A DNA stretch of 33,255 nucleotides from NCBI GenBank assembly GCA_002938115.1, contig PTKD01000002.1:1-33255 (forward strand), given 5' to 3'. The notes below the pieces were generated by a model, which was not told where the DNA came from, searched no databases, and saw only the letters and a list, made by a program, of their open reading frames with translations. A program made the translations under genes and the position numbers. This document shows positions 1-7,771 of this stretch, piece after piece. Numbering within the stretch: the stretch's first letter is position 1; every line of letters starts with the position of its first letter. Source of the stretch: Alphaproteobacteria bacterium MarineAlpha9_Bin7 (GTDB taxonomy: Bacteria; Pseudomonadota; Alphaproteobacteria; UBA7887).

Positions 1-74
1 TACTTGGACGTGACCTCAACGCCTTGCAAGCCTATATTCGTGCGCGTGCCCGTATTGGTGGCAAAAAGCCGTAA
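1..74 (+). CDS. C-terminal end of probable threonine synthase (5' partial)
   Basis: An open frame enters from the left edge (frame 3) and ends at TAA 72-74, giving a tail that reads LGRDLNALQAYIRARARIG then GKKP. The pattern of an acidic-Leu stretch followed by a 'vqayi' helix resembles the C terminus of alphaproteobacterial threonine synthase (ThrC). ThrC commonly precedes an M16 peptidase gene, and one starts 20 bases downstream here. Only 23 residues are visible, so the name rests mainly on gene order. The same window carries thrB, but in a separate operon. Confidence 0.45.
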   Translation, partial: LGRDLNALQAYIRARARIGGKKP

Positions 75-94
75 AACAAGTTAGGGACACCTAT

Positions 95-1360
95 ATGACG
101 CCAAAAGTCACTACACTGGATAACGGATTGCGTGTGATTAGCGAAGAAATCCCGTATCTGGAAACAGCATCGGTTGGGGTATGGGTTGATGCCGGCGCAC
201 GCTGCGAGCAACCAGAAACCAACGGTATTTCCCACTTACTCGAACACATGGCGTTCAAAGGGACCCAAATAAGAAGTGCGCGCGACATAGCCGAGGAAAT
301 TGAGGCCGTGGGGGGACACCTTAACGCCTATACCTCCAGAGAGCAGACCGCCTATTTTGCTAAAGTTCTAAAGGAAGATACGCCACTCGCCCTCGATATC
401 TTGGCAGATATTCTTCAAAATCCAGCTTTTGACAAAGATGAACTTGAGCGCGAACAAACGGTGGTTGTCCAGGAAATCGGTCAGGCTCACGATACTCCTG
501 ATGACATAATATTTGATTATTTCCAAGATATTGCGTTTCCGGATCAGCCCCTGGGTCGGCCAGTGCTCGGCACCTCAGAAAACGTTCAGAGTTTCACTCG
601 TGATAATCTATCCGCCTATATGGACCAGCATTATACACCGGGCCGAATGGTCGTCTCCGCTGCCGGAAATGTTGATCACGACCAACTAGTAGAACTAACG
701 AACAAAACATTTCTTCGTTCCACCTCAACGGTAGATAACTCGAATGAAGAAGCCAATTATGTTGGCGGACATTTCTATCAGTCTCGCGATCTTGAACAGG
801 TTCACCTATTGATAGGGTTTAATGGGCTAGCCTACAAGGATCAGGATTATTATGCGCTCCAAGTATTTTCTACTCTGTTGGGTGGCGGTATGTCCTCGCG
901 CCTTTTCCAAAAAGTACGAGAAGAACGCGGATTAGCCTATTCAATTTATTCGTTCTCAACGAGCTATGTAGATAGCGGTTTGTTCGGTATTTACGCTGGT
1001 ACCAGTGCGGAATCTACCTGTGAACTGATCGAAACAGTGTGCAATGAGTTGTTGGATGTCGTCGAAAATATTGGCGCCACAGAGACAGCACGGGCTAGGG
1101 CCCAGCTAAAATCAGGCCTATTGATGTCTCTTGAAAGCACCAGCGCTCGCAGCGAGCAACTAGCTCGTCAACTTTTACTTTTTGGGCGCCCTATTTCAAA
1201 CGCTGAGGTCATCGAAAAAATTGAATCTGCCGACCCGCCAAAGCTATCGGCAGTAGCCGAACGGATTTTCAAAAATGGGGCACCAACAATTGCTGCGCTT
1301 GGCCCAACGTCAAATATGCCAGATTATAAAGCAGTGGGGGAAATGCTTCGCCGAGGGTGA
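95..1360 (+). CDS. M16 family zinc peptidase (mitochondrial processing peptidase-like)
   Basis: A 421-aa protein of the M16B (pitrilysin/insulinase-type) family. The inverted zinc motif HLLEH is at residues 47-51. The third ligand is expected 76 residues after the second His, and E127 in VVVQEIGQ falls exactly there. The second, non-catalytic M16 domain (about 190-415) carries the typical GGGMSSRLFQKVREERGLAY block at 263-282. The length matches single-chain bacterial processing-protease homologues, which degrade or trim peptides. No signal peptide is seen, so it is probably cytoplasmic. ATG 95 is preceded by AGGGA with a 7-nt gap. The gene follows the probable thrC and leads a tight run with tusA-like and GNAT genes, an arrangement common in alphaproteobacteria. 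Substrate unknown. Confidence 0.93.
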   Translation: MTPKVTTLDNGLRVISEEIPYLETASVGVWVDAGARCEQPETNGISHLLEHMAFKGTQIRSARDIAEEIEAVGGHLNAYTSREQTAYFAKVLKEDTPLALDILADILQNPAFDKDELEREQTVVVQEIGQAHDTPDDIIFDYFQDIAFPDQPLGRPVLGTSENVQSFTRDNLSAYMDQHYTPGRMVVSAAGNVDHDQLVELTNKTFLRSTSTVDNSNEEANYVGGHFYQSRDLEQVHLLIGFNGLAYKDQDYYALQVFSTLLGGGMSSRLFQKVREERGLAYSIYSFSTSYVDSGLFGIYAGTSAESTCELIETVCNELLDVVENIGATETARARAQLKSGLLMSLESTSARSEQLARQLLLFGRPISNAEVIEKIESADPPKLSAVAERIFKNGAPTIAALGPTSNMPDYKAVGEMLRRG

Positions 1361-1362
1361 AT

Positions 1363-1611
1363 ATGACTATTGTGGATGATAGGCCTAAGGAGCATGAACT
1401 GGATGTTTGTGGCCTGGCCTGCCCGTTGCCAATTCTGAAAGCCAAAAAGGCAATCAAAGACCTGCCTTCTGGCAGCCTTTTGACCATTTTGGCCACCGAC
1501 CCCAGCTCCGTAAACGATTTTAAAACGTTCTGCGAGTTGACTGGCCACCGACTTGAAACACATTCAGAGCGCACTGGAATTTTCCGCTTTCAAATTCGGG
1601 TAAAGGCATGA
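1363..1611 (+). CDS. TusA/SirA-like sulfur carrier protein
   Basis: An 82-aa protein with the TusA-family signature CGLACPLPILKAKKAI at residues 16-31. C20 in the CPxP motif is the expected persulfide-carrying cysteine. Family members relay sulfur from cysteine desulfurases to tRNA thiolation, molybdenum cofactor or other pathways, and the specific acceptor cannot be read here. Two starts are possible. GTG 1357 overlaps the peptidase stop, but ATG 1363 has GAGGG five bases upstream, so I prefer ATG. Its stop overlaps the next start (ATGA-type), so translation is probably coupled along the operon. Moderate doubt remains between TusA proper and a paralogous YeeD/SirA-type carrier. Confidence 0.85.
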   Translation: MTIVDDRPKEHELDVCGLACPLPILKAKKAIKDLPSGSLLTILATDPSSVNDFKTFCELTGHRLETHSERTGIFRFQIRVKA

Positions 1612-2300
1612 TAGGCCTCCTCAAATCGCTATCCGAGGCCATGCGCGGCAAGCCTATCCGGGCGGGGCGAGTTTACCTACGTCCACCACACCGACGCGAC
1701 GTGAAAAAATGGCTTTCTTTGAGAGCCTCGAGCCGGAACTTCCTAGAACCCTGGGAACCGACGTGGCCAAAAGACGCGCTTACTAGAAAAGCGTTTTTCC
1801 GTCGACTCCGCACTTATGCGATCCATACAAATTCGGACACGGCTTATATGTTCTTAGTATTCCGTAACGATGACAAAACTTTACTAGGGAGCGTCTCAGT
1901 TAACGATGTGCGCCGGGGCATTGCACAAAGTTGTAACATTGGCTACTGGGTTGGTGAACATTATTCCGGCCAAGGCTATATGACAGAAGCCTTATCGGCA
2001 CTCCTTCCATTCATATTCGACCGGCTCAAAATTCATAGAATTGAAGCCGCCTGCTTACCGCACAATAAAGCAAGTCGAGTCCTGTTAAACAAGGTAGGAT
2101 TTCAAGAAGAGGGCCATGTGCGCCGCTATCTAAAAATTGATGGGAGATGGCAAGATCACATCCTGTTTGGGCTCCTGGATACTGATCCAAAGATAGCACC
2201 AGTACCACTGGAACGAGATTCAATTCGCGCGTCACGGCGCGCAAGGCGACGAAGTCGTTTTACGACTGCTCCGTCGCCGGCTCAAAGGGCTGAAAGTTGA
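1608..2300 (+). CDS. GNAT family N-acetyltransferase (RimJ/RimL-like)
   Basis: A 230-aa protein of the GNAT superfamily. The acetyl-CoA pyrophosphate-binding segment is GEHYSGQGYMTEAL (residues 116-129), followed by the conserved NKASRVLLNKVGF block (about 153-165), as in RimJ/RimL enzymes that acetylate N-terminal amino groups of ribosomal or other proteins. The last 35 residues (about 200-230) are an Arg/Ser/Ala-rich basic tail outside the fold. The ATG start overlaps the TGA of the tusA-like gene, implying coupled translation. The gene ends five bases before the convergent yqgE/algH gene. Substrate cannot be inferred. A similar GNAT gene often follows the M16 peptidase gene in alphaproteobacteria. 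Confidence 0.88.
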   Translation: MIGLLKSLSEAMRGKPIRAGRVYLRPPHRRDVKKWLSLRASSRNFLEPWEPTWPKDALTRKAFFRRLRTYAIHTNSDTAYMFLVFRNDDKTLLGSVSVNDVRRGIAQSCNIGYWVGEHYSGQGYMTEALSALLPFIFDRLKIHRIEAACLPHNKASRVLLNKVGFQEEGHVRRYLKIDGRWQDHILFGLLDTDPKIAPVPLERDSIRASRRARRRSRFTTAPSPAQRAES

Positions 2301-2305
2301 ATTAT

Positions 2306-2881
2306 TTAGGCGTGGCCCACATCACTGGTTAATAGCGATAAGTCGATACCCATCTTCGCCGCCGCCGATTTCCATTTGGCCTCGTTGTCCTCGCCAAAAA
2401 CTATGCCTGAATCTGCGGCGCAGTTTAACCATCCATTATTTTGCATTTCGGTGTCCAACTGACCGGGCGCCCAACCAGCATATCCCAATGCAAACATAAC
2501 GTCAGCAGGGCCTTCTCCGCCCGCTATGGATTTGAGTACATCGATTGTCGCTGTCAAAGCAAAATCGTTGTTTACTCGCATAGTTTCTTCACTATTGTAG
2601 TCCGTGCTGTGAAGCACAAAGCCACGTCCTGACTCAACAGGGCCCCCGAAGTGCACTTCGACTTTGGAGCCAGTTGCTTCTAAGTCAATTTTCATTTGTT
2701 GTAATAACTCAGTGAAATTTAACGAACCAATGAGTTTGTTCACTACCAATCCCATGGCACCATCCTCATTGTGAGTACACAAGTAAATCACACTTTCGGA
2801 AAAACGGGGATCTGTCATGGCTGGCATCGCTATTAGCAGTTGACCCGAGAGGTACCCATCCTTTTCTTTATCTGCACTCAT
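2306..2881 (-). CDS. YqgE/AlgH family protein (UPF0301)
   Basis: A 191-aa protein with the usual YqgE/AlgH features: an N-terminal LSGQLLIAMPAMTDPRFSES stretch, then GAMGLVVNKL, a VHFGGPV segment, and late in the protein FALGYAGWAPGQLDTE. The length is normal for the family. The biochemical role is not firmly established; the family was named after a Pseudomonas alginate regulator. An upstream in-frame GTG at 2890 exists. I prefer ATG 2881 because an AGGG lies about 9-10 nt before it, whereas that AGGG would be too close to the GTG. It is transcribed divergently from the DsbD/ScsB-like gene, with only about 110 bases between the starts. Confidence 0.9.
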   Translation of the reverse strand: MSADKEKDGYLSGQLLIAMPAMTDPRFSESVIYLCTHNEDGAMGLVVNKLIGSLNFTELLQQMKIDLEATGSKVEVHFGGPVESGRGFVLHSTDYNSEETMRVNNDFALTATIDVLKSIAGGEGPADVMFALGYAGWAPGQLDTEMQNNGWLNCAADSGIVFGEDNEAKWKSAAAKMGIDLSLLTSDVGHA

Positions 2882-2991
2882 GTTACACACGCCCTAATTA
2901 TTAGCGAAAAATATGTTTATACGCCATCCTGCTGTCCAGGCCTGAATGCGTTAGAATGTATCATATAATCTGGACCCACAATGACTCGAAA

Positions 2992-5136
2992 ATGGCGACC
3001 CTAATCCTAAGTATCGCCTCACGCTGGGCGACATTGTCCACTGGGCTTTACATCCTTCTTGCTCCTACTTTAGTTGCGGCAGACGCCGCATCAAGATGGG
3101 AACAATCCGAATTTACTCAGGTACGTCTAATCTCAGCAACTAACGCGGTCGGCCAGACCGACAAAGTTCAGCTTGGGCTCCAGTTCCAATTGGAACCAGA
3201 ATGGAAAATTTATTGGCGTAGCCCAGGAGATGCCGGCGCCCCTCCGATTCTTGATTTTGAAGGGTCAAAAAATATAGCAGCGGTCGAAATTGATTGGCCC
3301 ATGCCAAAACGCTTCACTGAATTGGGAAACCTCGAGACCATAGGATATCAGGACAGTGTCGTTCTTCCTATTACGGTTCAGTTGAGGAACATAGGAAAGA
3401 AACTGACGATTCGCGCACTCGTAGAATACCAAGCGTGCAAAACAATATGCATTCCCATCACGGCTACCGTCGACTTAGAACTACCCTCCGGACCCGCGAC
3501 TACCAGCGATTTCTCCACACTGATTGCCCACCACGTAGCGAATGTGCCCAAGAGCCCAGAAGATGCAGGCATATCGTTGCAGCTACTTTCTGTAGACGGC
3601 CTTCCCCCAACACAAATATTAGAAATAGGGTTGCAGGCAGACGAACCATTTTCTGATCCGATTGTTCTGGTTGAGGGCCCTCCCAATTTTCGCTTTGCTA
3701 AAGAAACAAAGCGGCTAAGTGCAGACTCTCACAACGTGTTGATGCGAGTTCCAGTAGAAAGTCGTGTTGGTCGCAGCATTATCGGCGAACAAATTTTGGT
3801 AACCCTTGCCGATAACGCACTAGCAGTGGAATTCCCGGTCAAGGTATATTCCACCTTGGGTGGCAGGACCGACTCCAGGAAGGTTTCGCTTCTCCCTATT
3901 CTTGGCATGGCCTTATTGGGCGGCCTGATACTCAATTTGATGCCTTGCGTTCTGCCGGTCCTAGCCATCAAGATAATGAGTGTCATTCAGTATGGGGGCC
4001 TGAAAAGCCGGCAAGTGCGCGCGAACTTTCTCGCCTCGGCGAGCGGCATAATACTGTCATTCTTGCTGCTAGCATCTGGCACAACAGCACTGAAGCTCAC
4101 GGGCGCCGCCGTGGGCTGGGGCATGCAGTTTCAGGAACCGTTATTCCTCGTATTCCTGATTTTGGTCATCACGATGTTCGCCTGCAACCTTTTCGGTTTT
4201 TTTAACATACCAGTGCCAGCCTGGGCCGGACGACTCGGCCGGACAAATGAAGCCGGCTTGAACGCCCCGACCGTCAGTAGCAGTTTCTGGATTGGGGCAT
4301 TAGCAACATTATTGGCGACCCCCTGTTCTGCCCCGTTCCTTGGAACTGCTGCAGGATTTGCATTGAGCAGGGGACCAATTGAGATTTTTATAGTTTTTGT
4401 CACCCTCGGAATTGGGATGGCGACACCTTATTTGGTGCTAGCCGCAATACCTGCGTTTGCCACACACCTGCCCAAACCAGGAGCTTGGATGATTTGGGTG
4501 CGTAACCTGATGGGTGTTAGCTTAGTTGGAACAATAATTTGGCTATTATCAGTTATTACGGCACAAATCGGCTATTGGGGGGCCATAACCCTGGGAATCC
4601 TCATGGTAACGTGCGGAGTTATATTGGGGTTGGCCAAAAGAGGAGAAACGGCTGAGGGTCGATTCTCTCTTGGAACGATCGGTCTAATAAGCGTCATCGC
4701 TCTAATAATTCCGCAAGCAACTTCATCGCTAAGTTCTGGGACCAATAATGAGAAAATTAATGACAGTTATTGGGAAAAATTGAATGTGTCGGCAATAGAA
4801 CCCCTTGTCCAAGCAGGTAACACAGTATTCGTGGATATTACCGCTGACTGGTGTTTGACTTGTAAGGTGAACAAATCTCTCGTCTTAGACAAGGCCGCGA
4901 TAGTCGACCAAATGACGCTGCCTGGTATTGTCGCGATGCGTGGAGACTGGACCAAACCGGATCCTATTATTGCGGAGTATTTAGAAAGTTTTGGTCGCTA
5001 TGGCCTACCATTCAACGTGATATATGGGCCTGGCACCCCACTCGGCCTTGTGTTGCCCGAACTACTGAGTAAGGCTGCTATTTTATCGGGACTGCAACAA
5101 GCAAGGAGCACAGCCGACAGTGCTTCCAAACAGTAG
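2992..5136 (+). CDS. DsbD/ScsB-type thiol:disulfide interchange protein
   Basis: A three-part membrane thiol reductase, 714 aa from ATG 2992. After a signal peptide (about residues 1-33) comes a periplasmic DsbD-alpha-like domain with cysteines C149 and C153 in QACKTICIP. A central DsbD/CcdA membrane domain follows (about 300-580), with the paired cysteines C319 in NLMPCVLPVLAIK and C445 in ATPCSAPFLG. The C-terminal thioredoxin domain has WCLTC (C621, C624). Electrons would pass from cytoplasmic thioredoxin across the membrane to periplasmic thiols. The CX3C N-terminal pair is closer to ScsB than to E. coli DsbD. An in-frame ATG at 2956 would add 12 residues. I prefer 2992 because it gives a compact signal peptide and because a TATAAT lies at 2964-2969, inside the longer reading. 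No strong ribosome site is visible for either start. Confidence 0.88.
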   Translation: MATLILSIASRWATLSTGLYILLAPTLVAADAASRWEQSEFTQVRLISATNAVGQTDKVQLGLQFQLEPEWKIYWRSPGDAGAPPILDFEGSKNIAAVEIDWPMPKRFTELGNLETIGYQDSVVLPITVQLRNIGKKLTIRALVEYQACKTICIPITATVDLELPSGPATTSDFSTLIAHHVANVPKSPEDAGISLQLLSVDGLPPTQILEIGLQADEPFSDPIVLVEGPPNFRFAKETKRLSADSHNVLMRVPVESRVGRSIIGEQILVTLADNALAVEFPVKVYSTLGGRTDSRKVSLLPILGMALLGGLILNLMPCVLPVLAIKIMSVIQYGGLKSRQVRANFLASASGIILSFLLLASGTTALKLTGAAVGWGMQFQEPLFLVFLILVITMFACNLFGFFNIPVPAWAGRLGRTNEAGLNAPTVSSSFWIGALATLLATPCSAPFLGTAAGFALSRGPIEIFIVFVTLGIGMATPYLVLAAIPAFATHLPKPGAWMIWVRNLMGVSLVGTIIWLLSVITAQIGYWGAITLGILMVTCGVILGLAKRGETAEGRFSLGTIGLISVIALIIPQATSSLSSGTNNEKINDSYWEKLNVSAIEPLVQAGNTVFVDITADWCLTCKVNKSLVLDKAAIVDQMTLPGIVAMRGDWTKPDPIIAEYLESFGRYGLPFNVIYGPGTPLGLVLPELLSKAAILSGLQQARSTADSASKQ

Positions 5137-5305
5137 TCCAATTGCACCTTAGCCAACGCCAAACGAATTTTAGCCACCCTATTATCCCTTGGCGCAGCCT
5201 ACATACCTGCTATTTATAGTGAAATTGATTCGCAAAGCAGAAGCGTCTCCGTTGATTAGGCTGAGCATAGTCTGAAGATGGAAAGATATTGGGGAGATAT
5301 GAGCT

Positions 5306-5788
5306 ATGACCATCAAAATTGGTGACAAGGTTCCATCTATCGCGTTTAAGCATCTGGGGCCGGACGGTATGGAGGATATCTCCACACAGCAAATTTTTGA
5401 CGGCAAAAAAATAGTACTTTTTGCGGTACCTGGGGCGTTTACTCCCACATGTTCGGCCAAACATGTGCCAGGATTCCTGGAACATGCAACCGAGATAAAG
5501 AATAAGGGTGTGGACCAAATAGTCTGTTTGTCGGTTAACGATCCTTTTGTTATGGACGCCTGGGGCAAAGATAGGGGCACAGGGGAAAGTATTTTGATGC
5601 TTGGTGATGGTAATGGTGACTTTACTCGCGCAATCGACTTGGGCCTAGATGGTTCAGGGGTTGGGTTAGGCGCCCGTTCGCAACGTTACGCAATGATCGT
5701 CGAAAATGGAACAGTGACAACACTCGAAGTAGAAGACGGGCCGGGCCTCACCGTTTCTAGTGCCGAAAATATATTGAGCAAGCTCTAA
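5306..5788 (+). CDS. Peroxiredoxin, Prx5 (redoxin) type
   Basis: A 160-aa thiol peroxidase. The peroxidatic cysteine is C49 in VPGAFTPTCSAKHVPGF, the diagnostic motif of the PRDX5/AhpE-like redoxins. The transition-state Arg is probably R124 or R127 in GARSQRYAMIVENG. A second cysteine (C74) could act in resolution. The enzyme reduces hydrogen and alkyl peroxides with glutaredoxin or thioredoxin. The start is ATG 5306, preceded by GGGGAG about 10 nt upstream. The gene follows the DsbD/ScsB-like gene on the same strand but 169 bases away, so it may have its own promoter. The shared thiol chemistry suggests a functional link but does not prove one. Confidence 0.93.
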   Translation: MTIKIGDKVPSIAFKHLGPDGMEDISTQQIFDGKKIVLFAVPGAFTPTCSAKHVPGFLEHATEIKNKGVDQIVCLSVNDPFVMDAWGKDRGTGESILMLGDGNGDFTRAIDLGLDGSGVGLGARSQRYAMIVENGTVTTLEVEDGPGLTVSSAENILSKL

Positions 5789-5953
5789 TTGTCTGATCGA
5801 GGCTGGCGGAAGAACACAACCCCACACCGCCGTCAATACTGAGCTTTAACATTCAGTCTGCCACCCAAATCTCTGAATGCACCGAACTGAGATCATGCCG
5901 TAAGGGAAAAGGATTCAATTTTAAACAGCTACTCCGCAAACGCCCTGTCACGA

Positions 5954-5967
5954 AAATTCTAGAATTT
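5954..5967. repeat. 14-bp perfect palindrome between convergent genes
   Basis: AAATTCTAGAATTT is a perfect 14-bp palindrome two bases outside the rnhA stop, in the 181-bp convergent gap between the peroxiredoxin and rnhA genes. It is AT-rich and has no adjoining U-run, so it is not a good intrinsic terminator. It may be chance, or a protein-binding or transcript-end element. Nothing else with clear structure is seen in this gap. Confidence 0.35.
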
Positions 5968-5969
5968 CC

Positions 5970-6410
5970 TCAGCGGACATCTTCAATACCGTGGCGTGCC
6001 AAGGCATCTGCGCGCTCATTCTCTGGGTGCCCGGCATGGCCCTTGACCCAAAGCCATTCAATTTGATGACGCTCGGAGATAGTTAGCAGACGTCGCCATA
6101 AATCAACATTTTTAACAGGCTTTTTATTCGCGGTTTGCCATCCATTTGCTTTCCAACCATCGATCCACTTTGTGATCCCATCACGTAGGTATACGGAATC
6201 CGTGTATAGGATGACTGCAGATGATTGCTTCAACGCCTCCAGGGCTTCAATTGCAGCCATCAATTCCATTCGGTTGTTGGTGGTCCAGGGATCACCACCA
6301 CTCATTTCTTTTGCGTGACCACCGTATTTGAGAATGGCTCCCCAACCCCCCGGTCCTGGATTCCCCGAGCATGCACCGTCCGTGAATATCTCAATCACCT
6401 GCTTGCCCAT
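5970..6410 (-). CDS. rnhA: Ribonuclease HI
   Basis: A 146-aa RNase HI, which cleaves the RNA strand of RNA:DNA hybrids. With the start at ATG 6410, the catalytic carboxylates fall at D11 (IFTDGACSGNPGPGG), E49 (NNRMELMAAIEAL), D71 (LYTDSVYL) and D135 (NERADALAR). The catalytic-loop His lies in KGHAGHPENE. These positions are within one residue of E. coli RNase HI. A GTG at 6413 directly before the ATG is an alternative. The gene begins a few bases after the thrB stop, so thrB-rnhA is an operon, a pairing well known in alphaproteobacteria. No insertion or loss is seen. Confidence 0.96.
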   Translation of the reverse strand: MGKQVIEIFTDGACSGNPGPGGWGAILKYGGHAKEMSGGDPWTTNNRMELMAAIEALEALKQSSAVILYTDSVYLRDGITKWIDGWKANGWQTANKKPVKNVDLWRRLLTISERHQIEWLWVKGHAGHPENERADALARHGIEDVR

Positions 6411-6417
6411 CACATAC

Positions 6418-7380
6418 TCAGTCTAAACCATATTCGCCTGGTCCCCGCACCTGTCGATGGAAACCAAGTTTATGAAAATACTCAAGAGGATCCTTGGGTC
6501 GAACCAGTGCGCCTTCAGGTGCGTTCAACCAATCATAAAGGCGCGTCAATAAAAACCGTAAAGCTGCCCCACGGCAAAGTAGCGGTAACGCTTTCAATTC
6601 GGCTCGTGAAAATGGCCTAACCCGTCGGTATGCGGACAACATCAAGCGGGCTTTGGTGGCATTAAAGGCACCATCCGGCTCAAAACACCAAGAATTTAGA
6701 CAAATAGCCAAGTCATATGCAAATAAATCAGTACACGCGAAATAGAAATCGATCAAACCTGAAATTGCACCATTCACAAAAAGAACGTTGTCCGGAAATA
6801 AATCTGCGTGGATAATTCCCTGAGGCAGGCCGACCGGCCATGCGACACTCAGTTCCGTTATTTCGGCTTGAAGATCCTCCACCAGACCCGGCTTTACTTC
6901 GTCGGCGCGCCCCTCCACCCTGCTCAACAACTTTTGCCAGGTAGTTACTGAAAAATTGTTTGGCCTAGCCCCTGCGAAATCCTGGCCCGCCAGGTGCAAA
7001 GCGGCCAACTCTTTACCCAGACCACCACACCACTTAGCCCCGGGCTGAGGTTCGGCGGAACCACCCAAAAAAGTTAAAATAGCCGCCGGTTTTCCAGCAA
7101 TTTCGCGCAACACCCTGCCATCATTGCCTGCCACTGGCACTGGGCATACAACTCCACGGGATGCCAAATATTTCATAAGATCAAGAAAAAAGGGCAGGTC
7201 ATTTGGTTGAACCCGTTTTTCGTAAATGGTCAGAATGTAGCGACCGCGCCTAGTCGATAAAAGGTAGTTGGAATTCTCCACCCCTTCGGTGATCCCAACC
7301 GAGCTTAACAACTCCCCGAAATCATATGCGGCGAGAAAAGATTTTAACTCAGAATCACTGATTTTTGTGTAAACAGCCAC
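6418..7380 (-). CDS. thrB: Homoserine kinase (APH-fold, alphaproteobacterial type)
   Basis: A 320-aa enzyme of the aminoglycoside phosphotransferase-like fold. It phosphorylates homoserine for threonine synthesis. The catalytic loop is HADLFPDNVLF (H191, D193, N198) and the metal-binding Asp is D211 in GLIDFYF. From GTG 7380 the protein begins MAVYTKISDSEL, the form usual in this family, and AGGT lies 6 nt upstream; a TTG at 7386 is the alternative. This is the non-GHMP type of ThrB typical of alpha- and many gammaproteobacteria. It precedes rnhA by a few bases. The probable ThrC, the next enzyme in the pathway, ends at the left edge of the window on the other strand. Confidence 0.94.
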   Translation of the reverse strand: MAVYTKISDSELKSFLAAYDFGELLSSVGITEGVENSNYLLSTRRGRYILTIYEKRVQPNDLPFFLDLMKYLASRGVVCPVPVAGNDGRVLREIAGKPAAILTFLGGSAEPQPGAKWCGGLGKELAALHLAGQDFAGARPNNFSVTTWQKLLSRVEGRADEVKPGLVEDLQAEITELSVAWPVGLPQGIIHADLFPDNVLFVNGAISGLIDFYFACTDLFAYDLAICLNSWCFEPDGAFNATKARLMLSAYRRVRPFSRAELKALPLLCRGAALRFLLTRLYDWLNAPEGALVRPKDPLEYFHKLGFHRQVRGPGEYGLD

Positions 7381-7418
7381 AATCAAACCTGTTACTGGTA
7401 AGTGAACCTGACCTAACC

Positions 7419-7438
7419 GCCACGACTCACTTAGTGGC
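7419..7438. repeat. Short inverted repeat in the thrB/CDGSH divergent region
   Basis: GCCAC (7419-7423) and GTGGC (7434-7438) flank a 10-base loop containing a GANTC site (GACTC, 7424-7428). It lies in the 151-bp region from which thrB (-) and the CDGSH gene (+) diverge. A second small inverted repeat, AACTG-GAA-CAGTT, is at 7489-7501. Either could be an operator, but both are short enough to arise by chance. I could not find a convincing -35/-10 pair here. Confidence 0.25.
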
Positions 7439-7531
7439 AGTAATATCGATCATATGAAATACTTCAGTCGGTGATAGTTTTGATTTTAAACTGGAACAGT
7501 TCTAACCATTTCTGCGAGTGTATAGCAAAAA

Positions 7532-7771
7532 ATGTCTGATCCTGTCATAGCGCAAAAGGCTCCCTATGAGACCGAGGTACGGGCTGGGCAAAGCTACGCC
7601 TGGTGTCGCTGTGGACTGAGTAAAAAGCAACCGTTCTGTGACGGAGCCCACACGACCACAAATTTGAAACCAATCGTTTGGCGAGCTGAGGAGGATAGTA
7701 CCGTCTATCTGTGTGGTTGCAAACAGAGCCAGAATAAGCCGTATTGCGACGGAAGCCACAGCTCGCTGTGA
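7532..7771 (+). CDS. Tandem CDGSH iron-sulfur domain protein
   Basis: A 79-aa protein consisting almost entirely of two CDGSH-type 2Fe-2S motifs. The first is CRCGLSKKQPFCDGAH, with ligands C25, C27, C36 and H40. The second is CGCKQSQNKPYCDGSH, with ligands C61, C63, C72 and H76. Three Cys plus one His per cluster is the mitoNEET-family coordination, and two motifs in one short chain resemble the CISD3/MiNT subgroup. Such proteins are thought to act in redox or Fe-S transfer. No membrane segment is seen, so it should be soluble. Its TGA overlaps the preferred GTG start of the next gene, so the two are probably translationally coupled. Confidence 0.93.
   Translation: MSDPVIAQKAPYETEVRAGQSYAWCRCGLSKKQPFCDGAHTTTNLKPIVWRAEEDSTVYLCGCKQSQNKPYCDGSHSSL

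Noticed and set aside
5803..5835. GGCGG/CCGCC inverted repeat after the peroxiredoxin gene as a terminator
   Set aside because: Five base pairs with a loop of about 17 bases and no U-run; too weak to call.
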